DNA from: Caldibacillus thermoamylovorans
Lineage (GTDB): Bacteria > Bacillota > Bacilli > Bacillales > Caldibacillaceae
Direction: 5' to 3'
Assembly (NCBI RefSeq): GCF_000751775.1
Contig: NZ_CCRF01000014.1
Coordinates: 1 to 49,999, forward strand
DNA length: 49,999 nt
The notes under the pieces were generated by a model. It was not told where the DNA came from. It did not search any database and saw only the letters and a list, made by a program, of their open reading frames with translations. Within the stretch, counting starts at the first letter, position 1. Each line of letters starts with the position of its first letter. The position numbers and the translations under genes were made by a program. Below are positions 18,750 to 26,087 of this stretch, in pieces.

Positions 18750-19253
18750 GGTACGGATAATTATAGGCAAATAGACTTTACAAGAGGTTTTGACGTAGAC
18801 CCTAAATACAGTACTTATGAACAAAGGGTAAAAACTACCCCTGTTAACAAAGGTGAATGGAGTAACGAACGAGCAGAATCGTTATTTATCTCCGATAAGA
18901 CCGGTGAAATAAAAAAATACCTTGATGAAGCTGGTGTTGATGGAGTTGAGTATAAAAACGGAATGCCAGACTTTTCTCCATTTTCCAAAGGTGAAATTAA
19001 ATTAGAAAATATGACTAATGATAGAAAATCAAACTTTTCGACTGCTGATGAAGAATTGGCTAAAAAGTGGAGTACACCAGAACAAAAATGGACAGCAGAA
19101 GATATAGCTGATTGGCGAGAAGATAATAAATATACTTGGCATGAACTTAACGACTTGGAAACAATACAATTGGTGCCAAGTAAAATCAATAGTGTTTTTA
19201 AACATTTGGGTGGAGTTGGAGAATATAATATAAAAGTTAAGTTAGGAGAGTAA
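18750..19253 (+). pseudogene. Headless HNH-type nuclease toxin cassette
   Basis: An open frame without a start codon begins just after TAG at 18747, with GTDNYRQIDFTRGFDV, and runs 167 codons. It contains the VEYKNGMPDFSPF segment and ends with TWHELNDLETIQLVPSKIN and HLGGVGEYN. This is the pattern of HNH/Endo VII-like nuclease domains in Bacillus LXG toxins such as YeeF and YobL. It starts at the junction motif found at codon 267 of the intact toxins, so it is a displaced C-terminal toxin module. A late ATG at 18963 would miss much of the domain. Confidence 0.75.
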
Positions 19254-19258
19254 TTAGG

Positions 19259-19744
19259 ATGGCTATAATCAATGATGAATTATTTGGAAAGCTTGAATAT
19301 AAAAACAATTTTTGGAGAGGAAAAACAACCATTAGAATGTTTGATTTGGAAAGAGAAATACTTTTAAGTGTTGATGCACATGAAAACGCTGATTTTTCAA
19401 ATGTGCAAAGAGAAGCATTTATTAACTTTAATCAAGAAATGAATAACATAATACATGAGGCTGAAAAGCAAGTCTACGATTACTATATTGAGAACTATGA
19501 AGAGTATAGAGAGATGTTAGGTAATGAATCAGAAGCAGATAAATTTGCACCAAAGATTGATTCTATCTCAGATTTAAAAGGAATAGTAAAGCCAGTTGAA
19601 TTAATTGTAAGAAGAGTAAGAAAGAATGGAAAAAGAAGATTAGGTTTACTTTGTGATGTTTCTTGGGATATTGACAATGGGATGGGAATAAAAATCGAAG
19701 ATGAAATGGTAGAAGAAGTAGGTTATCAAGATATTGTATTATAA
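19259..19744 (+). CDS. Probable immunity protein for the HNH-type toxin
   Basis: A 161-residue protein beginning FGKLEYKNNFWRGKTTIRMF, which resembles the DUF6985-type proteins often found after nuclease toxins; the family name is tentative. It starts 5 bp after the toxin cassette, with AGGAGAG upstream, and is complete. It would bind and neutralise the nuclease domain. A strong terminator follows at 19774. Confidence 0.65.
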   Translation: MAIINDELFGKLEYKNNFWRGKTTIRMFDLEREILLSVDAHENADFSNVQREAFINFNQEMNNIIHEAEKQVYDYYIENYEEYREMLGNESEADKFAPKIDSISDLKGIVKPVELIVRRVRKNGKRRLGLLCDVSWDIDNGMGIKIEDEMVEEVGYQDIVL

Positions 19745-19773
19745 CTTTCGAAATATTCTGGACGATAAAGTTG

Positions 19774-19808
19774 ACCTTGAATGGAAGTGAGTTCCTTCAA
19801 GGTTTTTT
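19774..19808 (+). terminator. Strong CCTTGA-type terminator
   Basis: ACCTTGAA (19774-19781) pairs with TTCAAGGT (19796-19803), extended inside by GGAA/TTCC and followed by TTTTT. It ends the orphan HNH immunity cassette. Confidence 0.85.
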
Positions 19809-19942
19809 CCATAATTAATAGATGAGAGGTAATTTAAAAAGACTGTATGAAATTCATAACTCATGAAGGTTGTACCATCATGGAGTATCGGTTTAATACT
19901 TGGATAGTAAAAAAAGTATGATAATTAGGCGAGATGACATTT

Positions 19943-20130
19943 TACATGGCAGGGGTAGTTATGACAGGGAATGGCTAAAAAACTAACGAGAATGACAAAG
20001 CTCGTGGCGATAAAAGGTAGGTTACGTAAGAAGGTAACTAGTTTAGCGTCAAGGCAGACAAAAATTGGGTTGTGTTTTTACAAGAGACGGTTGTATAATA
20101 CTCGCTATTCGTTTAAAAAGCGTTACACAA
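19943..20130 (+). repeat. Degenerate copy of sequence also found at 25400-25590
   Basis: GACAGGGAATGGC and AACTAACGAGAATGACAA at 19961-19999 recur at 25422-25460. GAGACGGT.GTAT near 20084 recurs near 25541. At the second site the reading frame continues a toxin relic; here it is broken. The two copies bracket the recombinase, the IS110 element and the second toxin module. The gap 19809-20161 holds no gene: the 64-codon ORF at 19971 lies in this decayed repeat. Confidence 0.65.
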
Positions 20131-20161
20131 ATTACAATTTATGTAACGGGAGGGTGAAAAG

Positions 20162-20938
20162 TTGAACGTTGTTGGGTATATACGAGTCTCCACTCAAGGG
20201 CAGGCAAGAGATGGATATAGCTTGAAATATCAAGAAGAGGAAATTAAAGCATATTGTAAGGAACAAGGCTTAAACTTGATTCATATTTTTAGAGACGAAG
20301 GAATTAGTGGCGCAAAACTAAATGAAGAAGCATTAGAAATTGACAGGGTGGGCTTACAGGAGATGTTGGCTCACCTTTCGTCTGTCCAAATTGATTATGT
20401 GGTGGTGCTCAACACAAGCCGATTATGGCGGTCAGATATTGTGAAGGTGCTGATTCAACGAGAGCTGAAAAAATATGGTTGTGACATTAAAAGTATTGAA
20501 CAACCCTTTTACAGTATCCATAAGAAAGACCCTAACGACTTTTTGGTGAATGGCTTAATGGAATTGTTAGACCAATACCAACGGCTTGAGATAGCACTAA
20601 AACTAACGAAAGGCAGAAATAAAAAGGCGAAGGAAGGTGGATATGCAGGGGGAAGGGCAACATTTGGCTATACAAAGCTAAAGGGTGAAAAGGAATTAAA
20701 GATACATAACGAGCATGCAGAAGTAGTAAAACGGTTATTTGAGTTAAAAGAGCTACATAAGAAATGGTCACTGTCTAGGTTGGCAGAAGCATTGAATGAA
20801 GAAGGGTATCAAACAACGCAAGGGAAAGCATTTACGAAAGTACAAGTGAAGCGAATATTAGACCGAGAAAGTTTTTATCAAGGGATCTATACCTACGGAC
20901 AAATACAAGCAAATGGCAAACATGAAGCAATAATTTAA
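20162..20938 (+). CDS. Short serine recombinase
   Basis: A 258-residue site-specific recombinase. The resolvase-type catalytic domain (about 1-145) has the nucleophile Ser10 in YIRVST and the arginine region NTSRLWRS. A 'Recombinase' DNA-binding domain (about 165-250) contains GGRATFGY and ILDRESFYQGIYTYG. It lacks the zinc ribbon and coiled coil of large serine integrases, so it is a short form or truncated at its C-terminus. TTG start with GGGAGGTG upstream. It stands directly before the IS110 element and could have been captured with it. Confidence 0.8.
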   Translation: MNVVGYIRVSTQGQARDGYSLKYQEEEIKAYCKEQGLNLIHIFRDEGISGAKLNEEALEIDRVGLQEMLAHLSSVQIDYVVVLNTSRLWRSDIVKVLIQRELKKYGCDIKSIEQPFYSIHKKDPNDFLVNGLMELLDQYQRLEIALKLTKGRNKKAKEGGYAGGRATFGYTKLKGEKELKIHNEHAEVVKRLFELKELHKKWSLSRLAEALNEEGYQTTQGKAFTKVQVKRILDRESFYQGIYTYGQIQANGKHEAII

Positions 20939-20989
20939 AAGGTTACTTAAAAAAGGGACTCATTTTCTTATAAATTCTTCTGTAAGGTT

Positions 20990-21060
20990 GAAAATGGATA
21001 GGCTTTCGTACCAATGCGCACCGATAGGTGAACGCTCGAACTAAGGTTGCCGGCATTTTC
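20990..21060 (+). ncRNA. Candidate IS110 bridge RNA core
   Basis: Between the recombinase stop and the transposase start, GAAAATG (20990-20996) pairs perfectly with CATTTTC (21054-21060). Together they enclose an internal hairpin formed by GCG-CACC (21016-21022) and GGTG-aa-CGC (21027-21035). IS110-group elements encode a bridge RNA in the left-end leader, with loops that pair to target and donor DNA. Position and fold fit, but loop pairing was not tested; the RNA may extend on both sides. Confidence 0.45.
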
Positions 21061-21095
21061 ATTCAATAATTGACAACTGAATAGGAGGATGAACG

Positions 21096-22325
21096 ATGCA
21101 TGAAAAGCAGAAACATATTTATGTGGGTGTAGACTTGCATAAACAGCACCATGTGGCAGTGATTATTAATTGTTGGCAGGAAAAACTAGATGAAATAAAG
21201 GTTGAAAATAAACCGTCCGCTTTCTCAACATTTTTACTAGATATTGATAAACTGACAGAAGAAGGGTTGACACCTGTATTTGGTTTAGAAGATGTGGGCG
21301 GTTACGGTCGAGCACTGGCACAATATCTAACGGACCATGGACAAGTTGTAAAAGAGGTTAACCCAGCACTTTCGTACGCTGAACGAAAAAGCCATGTGAC
21401 CGTACAAAAAAGTGATAGCTGGGATGCGGAATGTGTGGCTAGAATATTGGTAAGACAACTTAGCCAATTGCCTGACGCTAAACCACATGATTTATTTTGG
21501 TCGATACAACAATTGGTCACTAGAAGAAATGCATTGGTGAAAGCTCAAGGTGCTTTAAAAAACCAACTGCATATTCAATTGAGCCATCATTATCCAAGCT
21601 ATAAGAAGTTTTTCTCCGAGGTGGATGGGAAAACAGCTTTAGCATTTTGGGAACGATACCCATCACCGTCTTGTTTAGAAGGTGTGAGTATAAAACAATT
21701 GACCACCTTCTTATTAGAAGTGAGCCATAATACTTGTTCGGTGAAAAAAGCGAATGAAATATTGAAGCTAGTAATAGAAGATGGGAACACAACAAAAGAA
21801 CATCAAGAAACGCGAGACTTTCTAGTAAGAAGCATCGTTCGAGACATCACGTTTAAAAAGAAGGAAATGAACTATGTGGAAGGCGAATTAAAAGAGTTAA
21901 TGAGCTTACTAGACTTTCAACTAGACTCCATGCCAGGCATTGACCTCGTAACAGCTTCCGCTTTAATTGCGGAGATTGGTGACGTTAGACGTTTTCCAAA
22001 TGCCAACAAATTGGCACGATTTGCGGGGATTGCGCCTGTTTACTTTGGGTCTGGTGGGAAAGGCAAGGAACAAAAAAGTAAACAGGGAAATCGGGCGCTA
22101 CACGCTTTATTTTACAACCTCGCAGTACAACAAGTGCAAGTAGCAAAGGGAGGTAAATTGCCACGAAATCCAGTGTTCCACGCTTATTACCAACGTAAGC
22201 TGAAAGAAGGCAAAACAAAGGGACAAGCATTGGTGTGCATTATGAGAAGGCTTGTGAACATTGTTTATGGCATGATGAAACATAAAACAGCCTACGAATT
22301 GCCGATAGAGCAAGAAAAGAAGTAG
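21096..22325 (+). CDS. IS110-family transposase
   Basis: A 409-residue DEDD-type transposase. The RuvC-like domain has Asp13 (VGVDLHK), Glu65 (FGLED), Asp107 and Asp110 (SDSWDA). The C-terminal Transposase_20 domain has the DSMPGIDLVTASALIAEI helix-hairpin-helix motif and the probable catalytic Ser319 in YFGSGGKGKEQ. In this family the enzyme works with a bridge RNA to join element ends and target. AGGAGG precedes the ATG by 6 nt. The gene is complete, with all catalytic residues present, so the element may be active. Confidence 0.92.
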   Translation: MHEKQKHIYVGVDLHKQHHVAVIINCWQEKLDEIKVENKPSAFSTFLLDIDKLTEEGLTPVFGLEDVGGYGRALAQYLTDHGQVVKEVNPALSYAERKSHVTVQKSDSWDAECVARILVRQLSQLPDAKPHDLFWSIQQLVTRRNALVKAQGALKNQLHIQLSHHYPSYKKFFSEVDGKTALAFWERYPSPSCLEGVSIKQLTTFLLEVSHNTCSVKKANEILKLVIEDGNTTKEHQETRDFLVRSIVRDITFKKKEMNYVEGELKELMSLLDFQLDSMPGIDLVTASALIAEIGDVRRFPNANKLARFAGIAPVYFGSGGKGKEQKSKQGNRALHALFYNLAVQQVQVAKGGKLPRNPVFHAYYQRKLKEGKTKGQALVCIMRRLVNIVYGMMKHKTAYELPIEQEKK

Positions 22326-22384
22326 TTTAATAGTATGGTAAATGGCTGACTTTTTTATTTTTAGCTTTTAAGATTACAACATAG

Positions 22385-22846
22385 GGTACGGGTAATAATA
22401 CCCTATTAAAATTGGAAGATTTCACTAAAGAAATTCTAGAAACAAAACCGATGAACTCGCCATTACCTAAAAAGTGGTATGATAAGGGCGGGAAAATCTC
22501 CATTGATAGTGACGGAACTTGGACTTATACTAACAAGTCTGGAGTATCAGTAAGATATCCAGATGGTTTTCCAGATTTTACACCGTTTATGCATCCAAAT
22601 GTTAAGCCAGTAAAAATCGAAATTCAATCACCTAAAAATAATCCGAAAGATTTTGAAAATGCAAATAAAGAGGCTAAACTTACAAAAGATACCGATCCAC
22701 CCATAATAGATATTAGAAGGCCACCAGAAGGATATACATGGCATCATCATCAAGATGGAAAAACTATGATGTTAGTAGATGAAGATATCCACAGAGAGTT
22801 TAGGCACATTGGTGGTCAATCAAAAGTTAATGGGAAAAATAAGTAA
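22385..22846 (+). pseudogene. Headless WHH-type nuclease toxin cassette
   Basis: An open frame without a proper start begins right after TAG at 22382 with GTGNNTLLKLEDFTKEI and runs to 22846. It contains DGFPDFTPFMHPNVKPVKIE and ends with TWHHHQDGKTMMLVDEDIH and EFRHIGG, the WHH subgroup of HNH/Endo VII nucleases. The start coincides with the junction motif of the intact toxins (codon 267), like the cassette at 18750. A TTG at 22412 has no ribosome site. It is a displaced C-terminal module, probably silent. Confidence 0.78.
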
Positions 22847-22864
22847 TGATATAGGAGTGAGAGT

Positions 22865-23302
22865 ATGACAAAAATGCTTAGTGAAAACCCAAAAATTTCT
22901 TTACAGGATATAAAACAATTTGAACAAGAGTATGATATTGTGCTACCTAAGCAATATGTTGAATTTCTACTTGAATACAATGGAGGATTTCCACAAGAAT
23001 CTGGCTTCAAAATCTCAGATGATGAGGGAGAAAGTTTAGTAAATAAGTTTTATGGAATTGGGGATATGAAAAGTAATTTAGGCAAAGTTTTTGAGACTTT
23101 AGAAGGTGAAATACCAGAGGATTTTATTTCAATTGCTAATGATCCAGCTGGAAATGAGATTTTATTAGGAATTAGTGGAGAGTATCGAGGAAAAGTATAT
23201 TTTTGGATTCATGATAGAGTACCCGAAGAAGAAATGGACAATATGTTTATCCTAGCAGATAGTTTTTCTGAGTTCTTTGATAACTTATATGAATCTGAAT
23301 AA
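22865..23302 (+). CDS. SMI1/KNR4 (SUKH) family immunity protein
   Basis: A 145-residue SUKH-superfamily protein. Typical features are the opening helix DIKQFEQEYDIVLPKQYVEF followed by LLEYNGG, the FYGIGD strand, PEDFISIANDPAGNEILLGI and the closing FADSFSEFFDNL-like helix. SUKH proteins are common immunity proteins against WHH and other nuclease toxins, which fits the cassette 18 bp upstream. TAGGAGTGAG precedes the ATG. The gene is intact although its toxin is headless. Confidence 0.85.
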   Translation: MTKMLSENPKISLQDIKQFEQEYDIVLPKQYVEFLLEYNGGFPQESGFKISDDEGESLVNKFYGIGDMKSNLGKVFETLEGEIPEDFISIANDPAGNEILLGISGEYRGKVYFWIHDRVPEEEMDNMFILADSFSEFFDNLYESE

Positions 23303-23433
23303 TGGTACTCATAGAAAGCTACATCTAACAGCAACGGCTGATTCTTCAAATAATATAAATACGAATGATAACTAGGAGAAATGACAATTTAAGCTTAAGA
23401 AGTATTGTTACAGATAAAAAGCTATAATTTTAC

Positions 23434-23553
23434 GAAATCGCAGCTGAGATTCATCATATCGGGAATAAAATTGATCAACAAGGCGAGAGACTCATATATG
23501 CCATCAATAAAGAGATATGTAGATTGCTAGCCAAAAGAGAGGACTTGCGATGA
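23434..23553 (+). pseudogene. Truncated copy of the WXG-like partner gene
   Basis: The frame reads EIAAEIHHIGNKIDQQGER to ...EDLR-stop and matches the last 39 codons of the gene at 15851-16162. The 5' part, including the WEG turn and start codon, is missing. It ends with the same ATGA overlap into the toxin at 23550, showing that a block starting inside the partner gene was duplicated. The gap 23303-23433 shows nothing else. Confidence 0.85.
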
Positions 23554-24683
23554 GTAAAATTAAGGTCAAATTCGATCATTTGGAGGAGTTTGCGGGCAAA
23601 ATAGGAAAAGTGGAGCGGGAATGTGACGAAGCCTTGGAAGCCCTTAACTGGCATTTCACCTCGCTTTTGGCCAATTTCCCGGGTATGCTTCCGGATTCGA
23701 TCCATGCCTTAGAATATGAATTGAGGTATTCGATTAACGAATACAAAAATAAGCTTGATGAGGCCCAAAGATTAATTAGGCTCACGGCTGCCGAAATGGA
23801 AAAAGATGAACAAAAGATGGGGAACAAAGTAAGCGAGTTTTTACTGGAACTCGTCGGATGGAACGACGCAAAACGGATAGTCAGTGAATATGATCCGGTT
23901 ACCGGAGAGAAGCTTTCTTTTGGCGATCGTGTACTTGCAGGAGGTTTTCTGGCTCTCTCGTTACTTCCACCGGCAAAAGCAGTAGGGATTGCCGGGAAAA
24001 CGTTGATAAAAGGTGTCGATGCAAGAATCCCAGCCCTTGCCAAAACACCGGGAGTGCTCAAGAAAATTCGAAATGTCCTAGACCCAAAGAAAGTCCAGCA
24101 AGCCTTTCGCTCCGTGTATGATCAGGTAGTAAATGCACCAATTGCCCTAACCAAGGTCTGGTTTGATACAATAAAGAAGAAGATTGGAGAAATTCGACTT
24201 CCGCAAATAACACAAGAAGTTTATGCAGGAATCGGTGCAGCTGAAAGAACCGTTAAGGATGCGTTTAGTGATGCAAAATACCTTATTCAACAAGTAAAAA
24301 ATACTAAACTGAATGAGTTAAATTTACATGGAGTTGATGGTGTTTCTAAGGGTACAAATAGTCTCTCTAGAGCACAACAAAGAAACCTTGAAACTTTAGA
24401 AAATATAGTAAATAATCATTTAACAGACAAAGATTTTTCTGGTACATTAAGAGACCTACAAGGCAACCCTGTACCAAAACCGGGCGGAGGATTTTGGAAC
24501 CATTTACAAGAAATGAAAGATTCATACAAAGGACTGGTTAAAATAAGAAAAGGATTAGAAGGGTCATTAAATAACCCAAACTTAGATGTAGAAACAAGAA
24601 AAGTACTTCAGGAAGCCTCGGATAAGACTAATAAATATATAAAAAAAATTGAGGACTTATTTGAGCCCTTTGGAGGGATATAG
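23550..24683 (+). CDS. Polymorphic toxin with Ntox28-like C-terminus
   Basis: A 377-residue modular toxin. Residues 1-266 are nearly identical to the toxin at 16159 (helical WXG/LXG-like region, DPVTGEKLS linker from residue 115). The junction KGTNS lies at the same codon, 267, and the variable domain spans about 272-377. The latter contains TLRDLQGNPVPKPGGGFW, HLQEMKDSYKGL and a closing helix, which resembles polymorphic toxin type 28 domains; moderate confidence. Its own partner gene is truncated, so it may depend on the intact one at 15851. The next gene is the likely immunity gene. Confidence 0.75.
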   Translation: MSKIKVKFDHLEEFAGKIGKVERECDEALEALNWHFTSLLANFPGMLPDSIHALEYELRYSINEYKNKLDEAQRLIRLTAAEMEKDEQKMGNKVSEFLLELVGWNDAKRIVSEYDPVTGEKLSFGDRVLAGGFLALSLLPPAKAVGIAGKTLIKGVDARIPALAKTPGVLKKIRNVLDPKKVQQAFRSVYDQVVNAPIALTKVWFDTIKKKIGEIRLPQITQEVYAGIGAAERTVKDAFSDAKYLIQQVKNTKLNELNLHGVDGVSKGTNSLSRAQQRNLETLENIVNNHLTDKDFSGTLRDLQGNPVPKPGGGFWNHLQEMKDSYKGLVKIRKGLEGSLNNPNLDVETRKVLQEASDKTNKYIKKIEDLFEPFGGI

Positions 24684-24684
24684 A

Positions 24685-25086
24685 ATGAAGATAAAGGAAA
24701 TTTATCTATTACAACAGGAAGCAGCCCAAGAAGGCTATGCATTAGATGAGTGGTATAATTCCTTAATAAATAAGGACATTTCAGAATTAAATACTGTTGA
24801 TTTGTGTAGAATGATTAGGCAGAATATTTTAATAGAATTGGCAATAGAAAAAGCCATTGATGTTCTGAAAACTAATCCCTTGGTAGGCGATGTTTATGAT
24901 GGTCAGTTATTAGAATTACTTTATTCTGTTGATGAAGAAAAAATTAGAGAGTATATAGAACCGTTAAACGAAATCCTATTGAACATAAAGCAAAATTTAG
25001 AAATTGGTGATTTTATATGTCAAGAAGACTACCATGAATATTTAGATTTAGTTGAGAAATTTTTAACCAAAATAAACTCTTTATGA
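24685..25086 (+). CDS. CdiI-like immunity protein
   Basis: A 133-residue protein containing LNTVDLCRMIRQNILIELAIEK followed by AIDVLKTNPLVGDVYDGQLLELL. This pattern is typical of contact-dependent inhibition immunity proteins (CdiI_3 type): an LRxxI-Q region, then Ax-L-NP-GD-Y-G-LL. The ATG at 24685 follows TTTGGAGGGATATAG and begins one base after the toxin stop; a longer frame from 24649 overlaps the toxin and is unlikely. It should protect against the Ntox28-like domain. Confidence 0.72.
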   Translation: MKIKEIYLLQQEAAQEGYALDEWYNSLINKDISELNTVDLCRMIRQNILIELAIEKAIDVLKTNPLVGDVYDGQLLELLYSVDEEKIREYIEPLNEILLNIKQNLEIGDFICQEDYHEYLDLVEKFLTKINSL

Positions 25087-25088
25087 AG

Positions 25089-25125
25089 TATCTTGATTGG
25101 CATGAGCTTTTCATTTTTTTACACT
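25089..25125 (+). terminator. Degenerate CCTTGA-type terminator
   Basis: TCTTGATTGGCATGAGCTTTTCA followed by seven T residues corresponds in position and sequence to the terminator at 17796 (CCTTGATTGGCAAAATG). The long outer stem is lost, leaving only a short ATGA/TCAT stem plus the T-run. Confidence 0.4.
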
Positions 25126-25190
25126 AACGTTATTTCCCACATAAATATGAGGTTTTGTAAGAATATAGCCCATAGTAGGACTTCCTTTTT

Positions 25191-25522
25191 CTTGCCAAAA
25201 CACCGGGAGTGCTCAAAAAAATTCGAAACGTCCTAGACCCAAAGAAATTCCACCAAGCCTTTCGCTCTGTATATGATCAGGTAGTAAATGCACCAATTGC
25301 ACTGACCAAGGCTTGGTTTGATAAAATAAAGGAAGAGGTTGGAGAAATTCGGCTTCCAAAATTAATGCAGGAAATTTATGCATGAACCGGTGTGGCTGTC
25401 TACATGGAAGGGGAAGTTATGGACAGGGAATGGCAAAAAACTAACGAGAATGACAAGATTTACGGCGATAATGTAGGCGAAATTAAAAAAATTCATACTT
25501 TACAACATCAAAATAAAATTTA
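25191..25522 (+). pseudogene. Relic of a third toxin gene (N-terminal linker plus tail)
   Basis: LAKTPGVLKKIRNVLDPKK to LMQEIYA matches about residues 164-232 of the intact toxins, at high DNA identity (25191-25394). A TGA at 25394-25396 replaces a Gly codon (GGA in the intact genes). The same frame then continues open through YMEGEVMDREWQKTNENDK to a stop near 25520, a tail not seen in the intact toxins. The 5' part and start are absent. Part of the tail recurs, more decayed, at 19943. Confidence 0.8.
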
Positions 25523-25747
25523 GGGTTGTAATTCCTCTTGAGACGGTCGTATCATGCACGATACTATTTGTTTTAAAAATGTTCATTTAGAAAAGTTGGA
25601 TAATTTTCACCGCCTCTTTCAGCAAATTAAAATCATTCCTATTAAATCGTTTTTTCTTAGAAATTGTAAGTCATTTTGAACATACAATTTTTTGAAAGGA
25701 CGATTTTTTTACGTTTAAACAATGAAGTTAAGGACCACTAGTGCCAA

Positions 25748-25832
25748 TTGTATATACATAAAAACCTTTCGACTTCCAGCTACATATATACATACATCTA
25801 TAAGCAACTGATTTAAGTATGTACTTACAAAT
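25748..25832. promoter_or_regulatory. Cluster of AraR-like boxes upstream of araB
   Basis: TTGTATATACATAA (25748-25761), ATATACATACATCTA (near 25786-25800) and ATGTACTTACAAAT (25819-25832) each resemble the AraR operator TTGTACGTACAAAT; the third matches at 12 of 14 positions. They lie about 200-270 bp upstream of the box inside the araB promoter, where looping could occur. The rest of 25523-26013 is AT-rich without a gene. Confidence 0.4.
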
Positions 25833-26013
25833 TTAGAATATAGACAAAAGAAAATAAAAATTGTTCGTATAAAAAACGATTAGATTTTTAATGTGAATAA
25901 AAACAAGTTTATTTTTGTTAAAAATCATTATTTGTGTTGAAGTATCTAATAGATTCCTATAATAAGCAAAACCAACATGTAAGTATTAATTCATTATAAA
26001 TAACGATATTCTA

Positions 26014-26069
26014 TTGACTTATACGTACATCTATACTACAATAAAACCAGTTAGTTGTAAGCGTTTAAA
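26014..26069 (+). promoter_or_regulatory. araB promoter with AraR box and cre site
   Basis: TTGACT (26014-26019), 17 bp, TACAAT (26037-26042) is a strong sigma-A promoter. Its spacer holds the AraR-like dyad CTTATACGTACATCTA, centred on CG at 26024-26025, so bound AraR would exclude polymerase. TGTAAGCGTTTAAA (26056-26069), downstream of the start site, resembles a cre site for CcpA repression. The cluster indicates induction by arabinose and glucose repression. Confidence 0.75.
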
Positions 26070-26087
26070 AATATAGGAGGTGCGCTT

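Larger units (their letters stand above)
20939..22370 (+). mobile_element. IS110-family insertion element (ends not fixed)
   Basis: The element comprises a structured non-coding left part (20939-21095) and a full transposase gene (21096-22325). IS110 elements lack typical terminal inverted repeats, so the ends cannot be read off. The right end must lie before about 22374, where sequence shared with the orphan cassette at 18740 begins. An IS110 relic of a related element lies at 17950-18083. Confidence 0.6.

Noticed and set aside
19971-20165. 64-codon basic ORF before the serine recombinase
   Set aside because: It falls in a decayed repeat whose other copy (25400-25590) is read in a different frame; no ribosome site.
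14453-25600. Prophage interpretation of the toxin region
   Set aside because: No capsid, terminase, portal, tail or lysis genes are present; the only integrase-like protein is a short serine recombinase.
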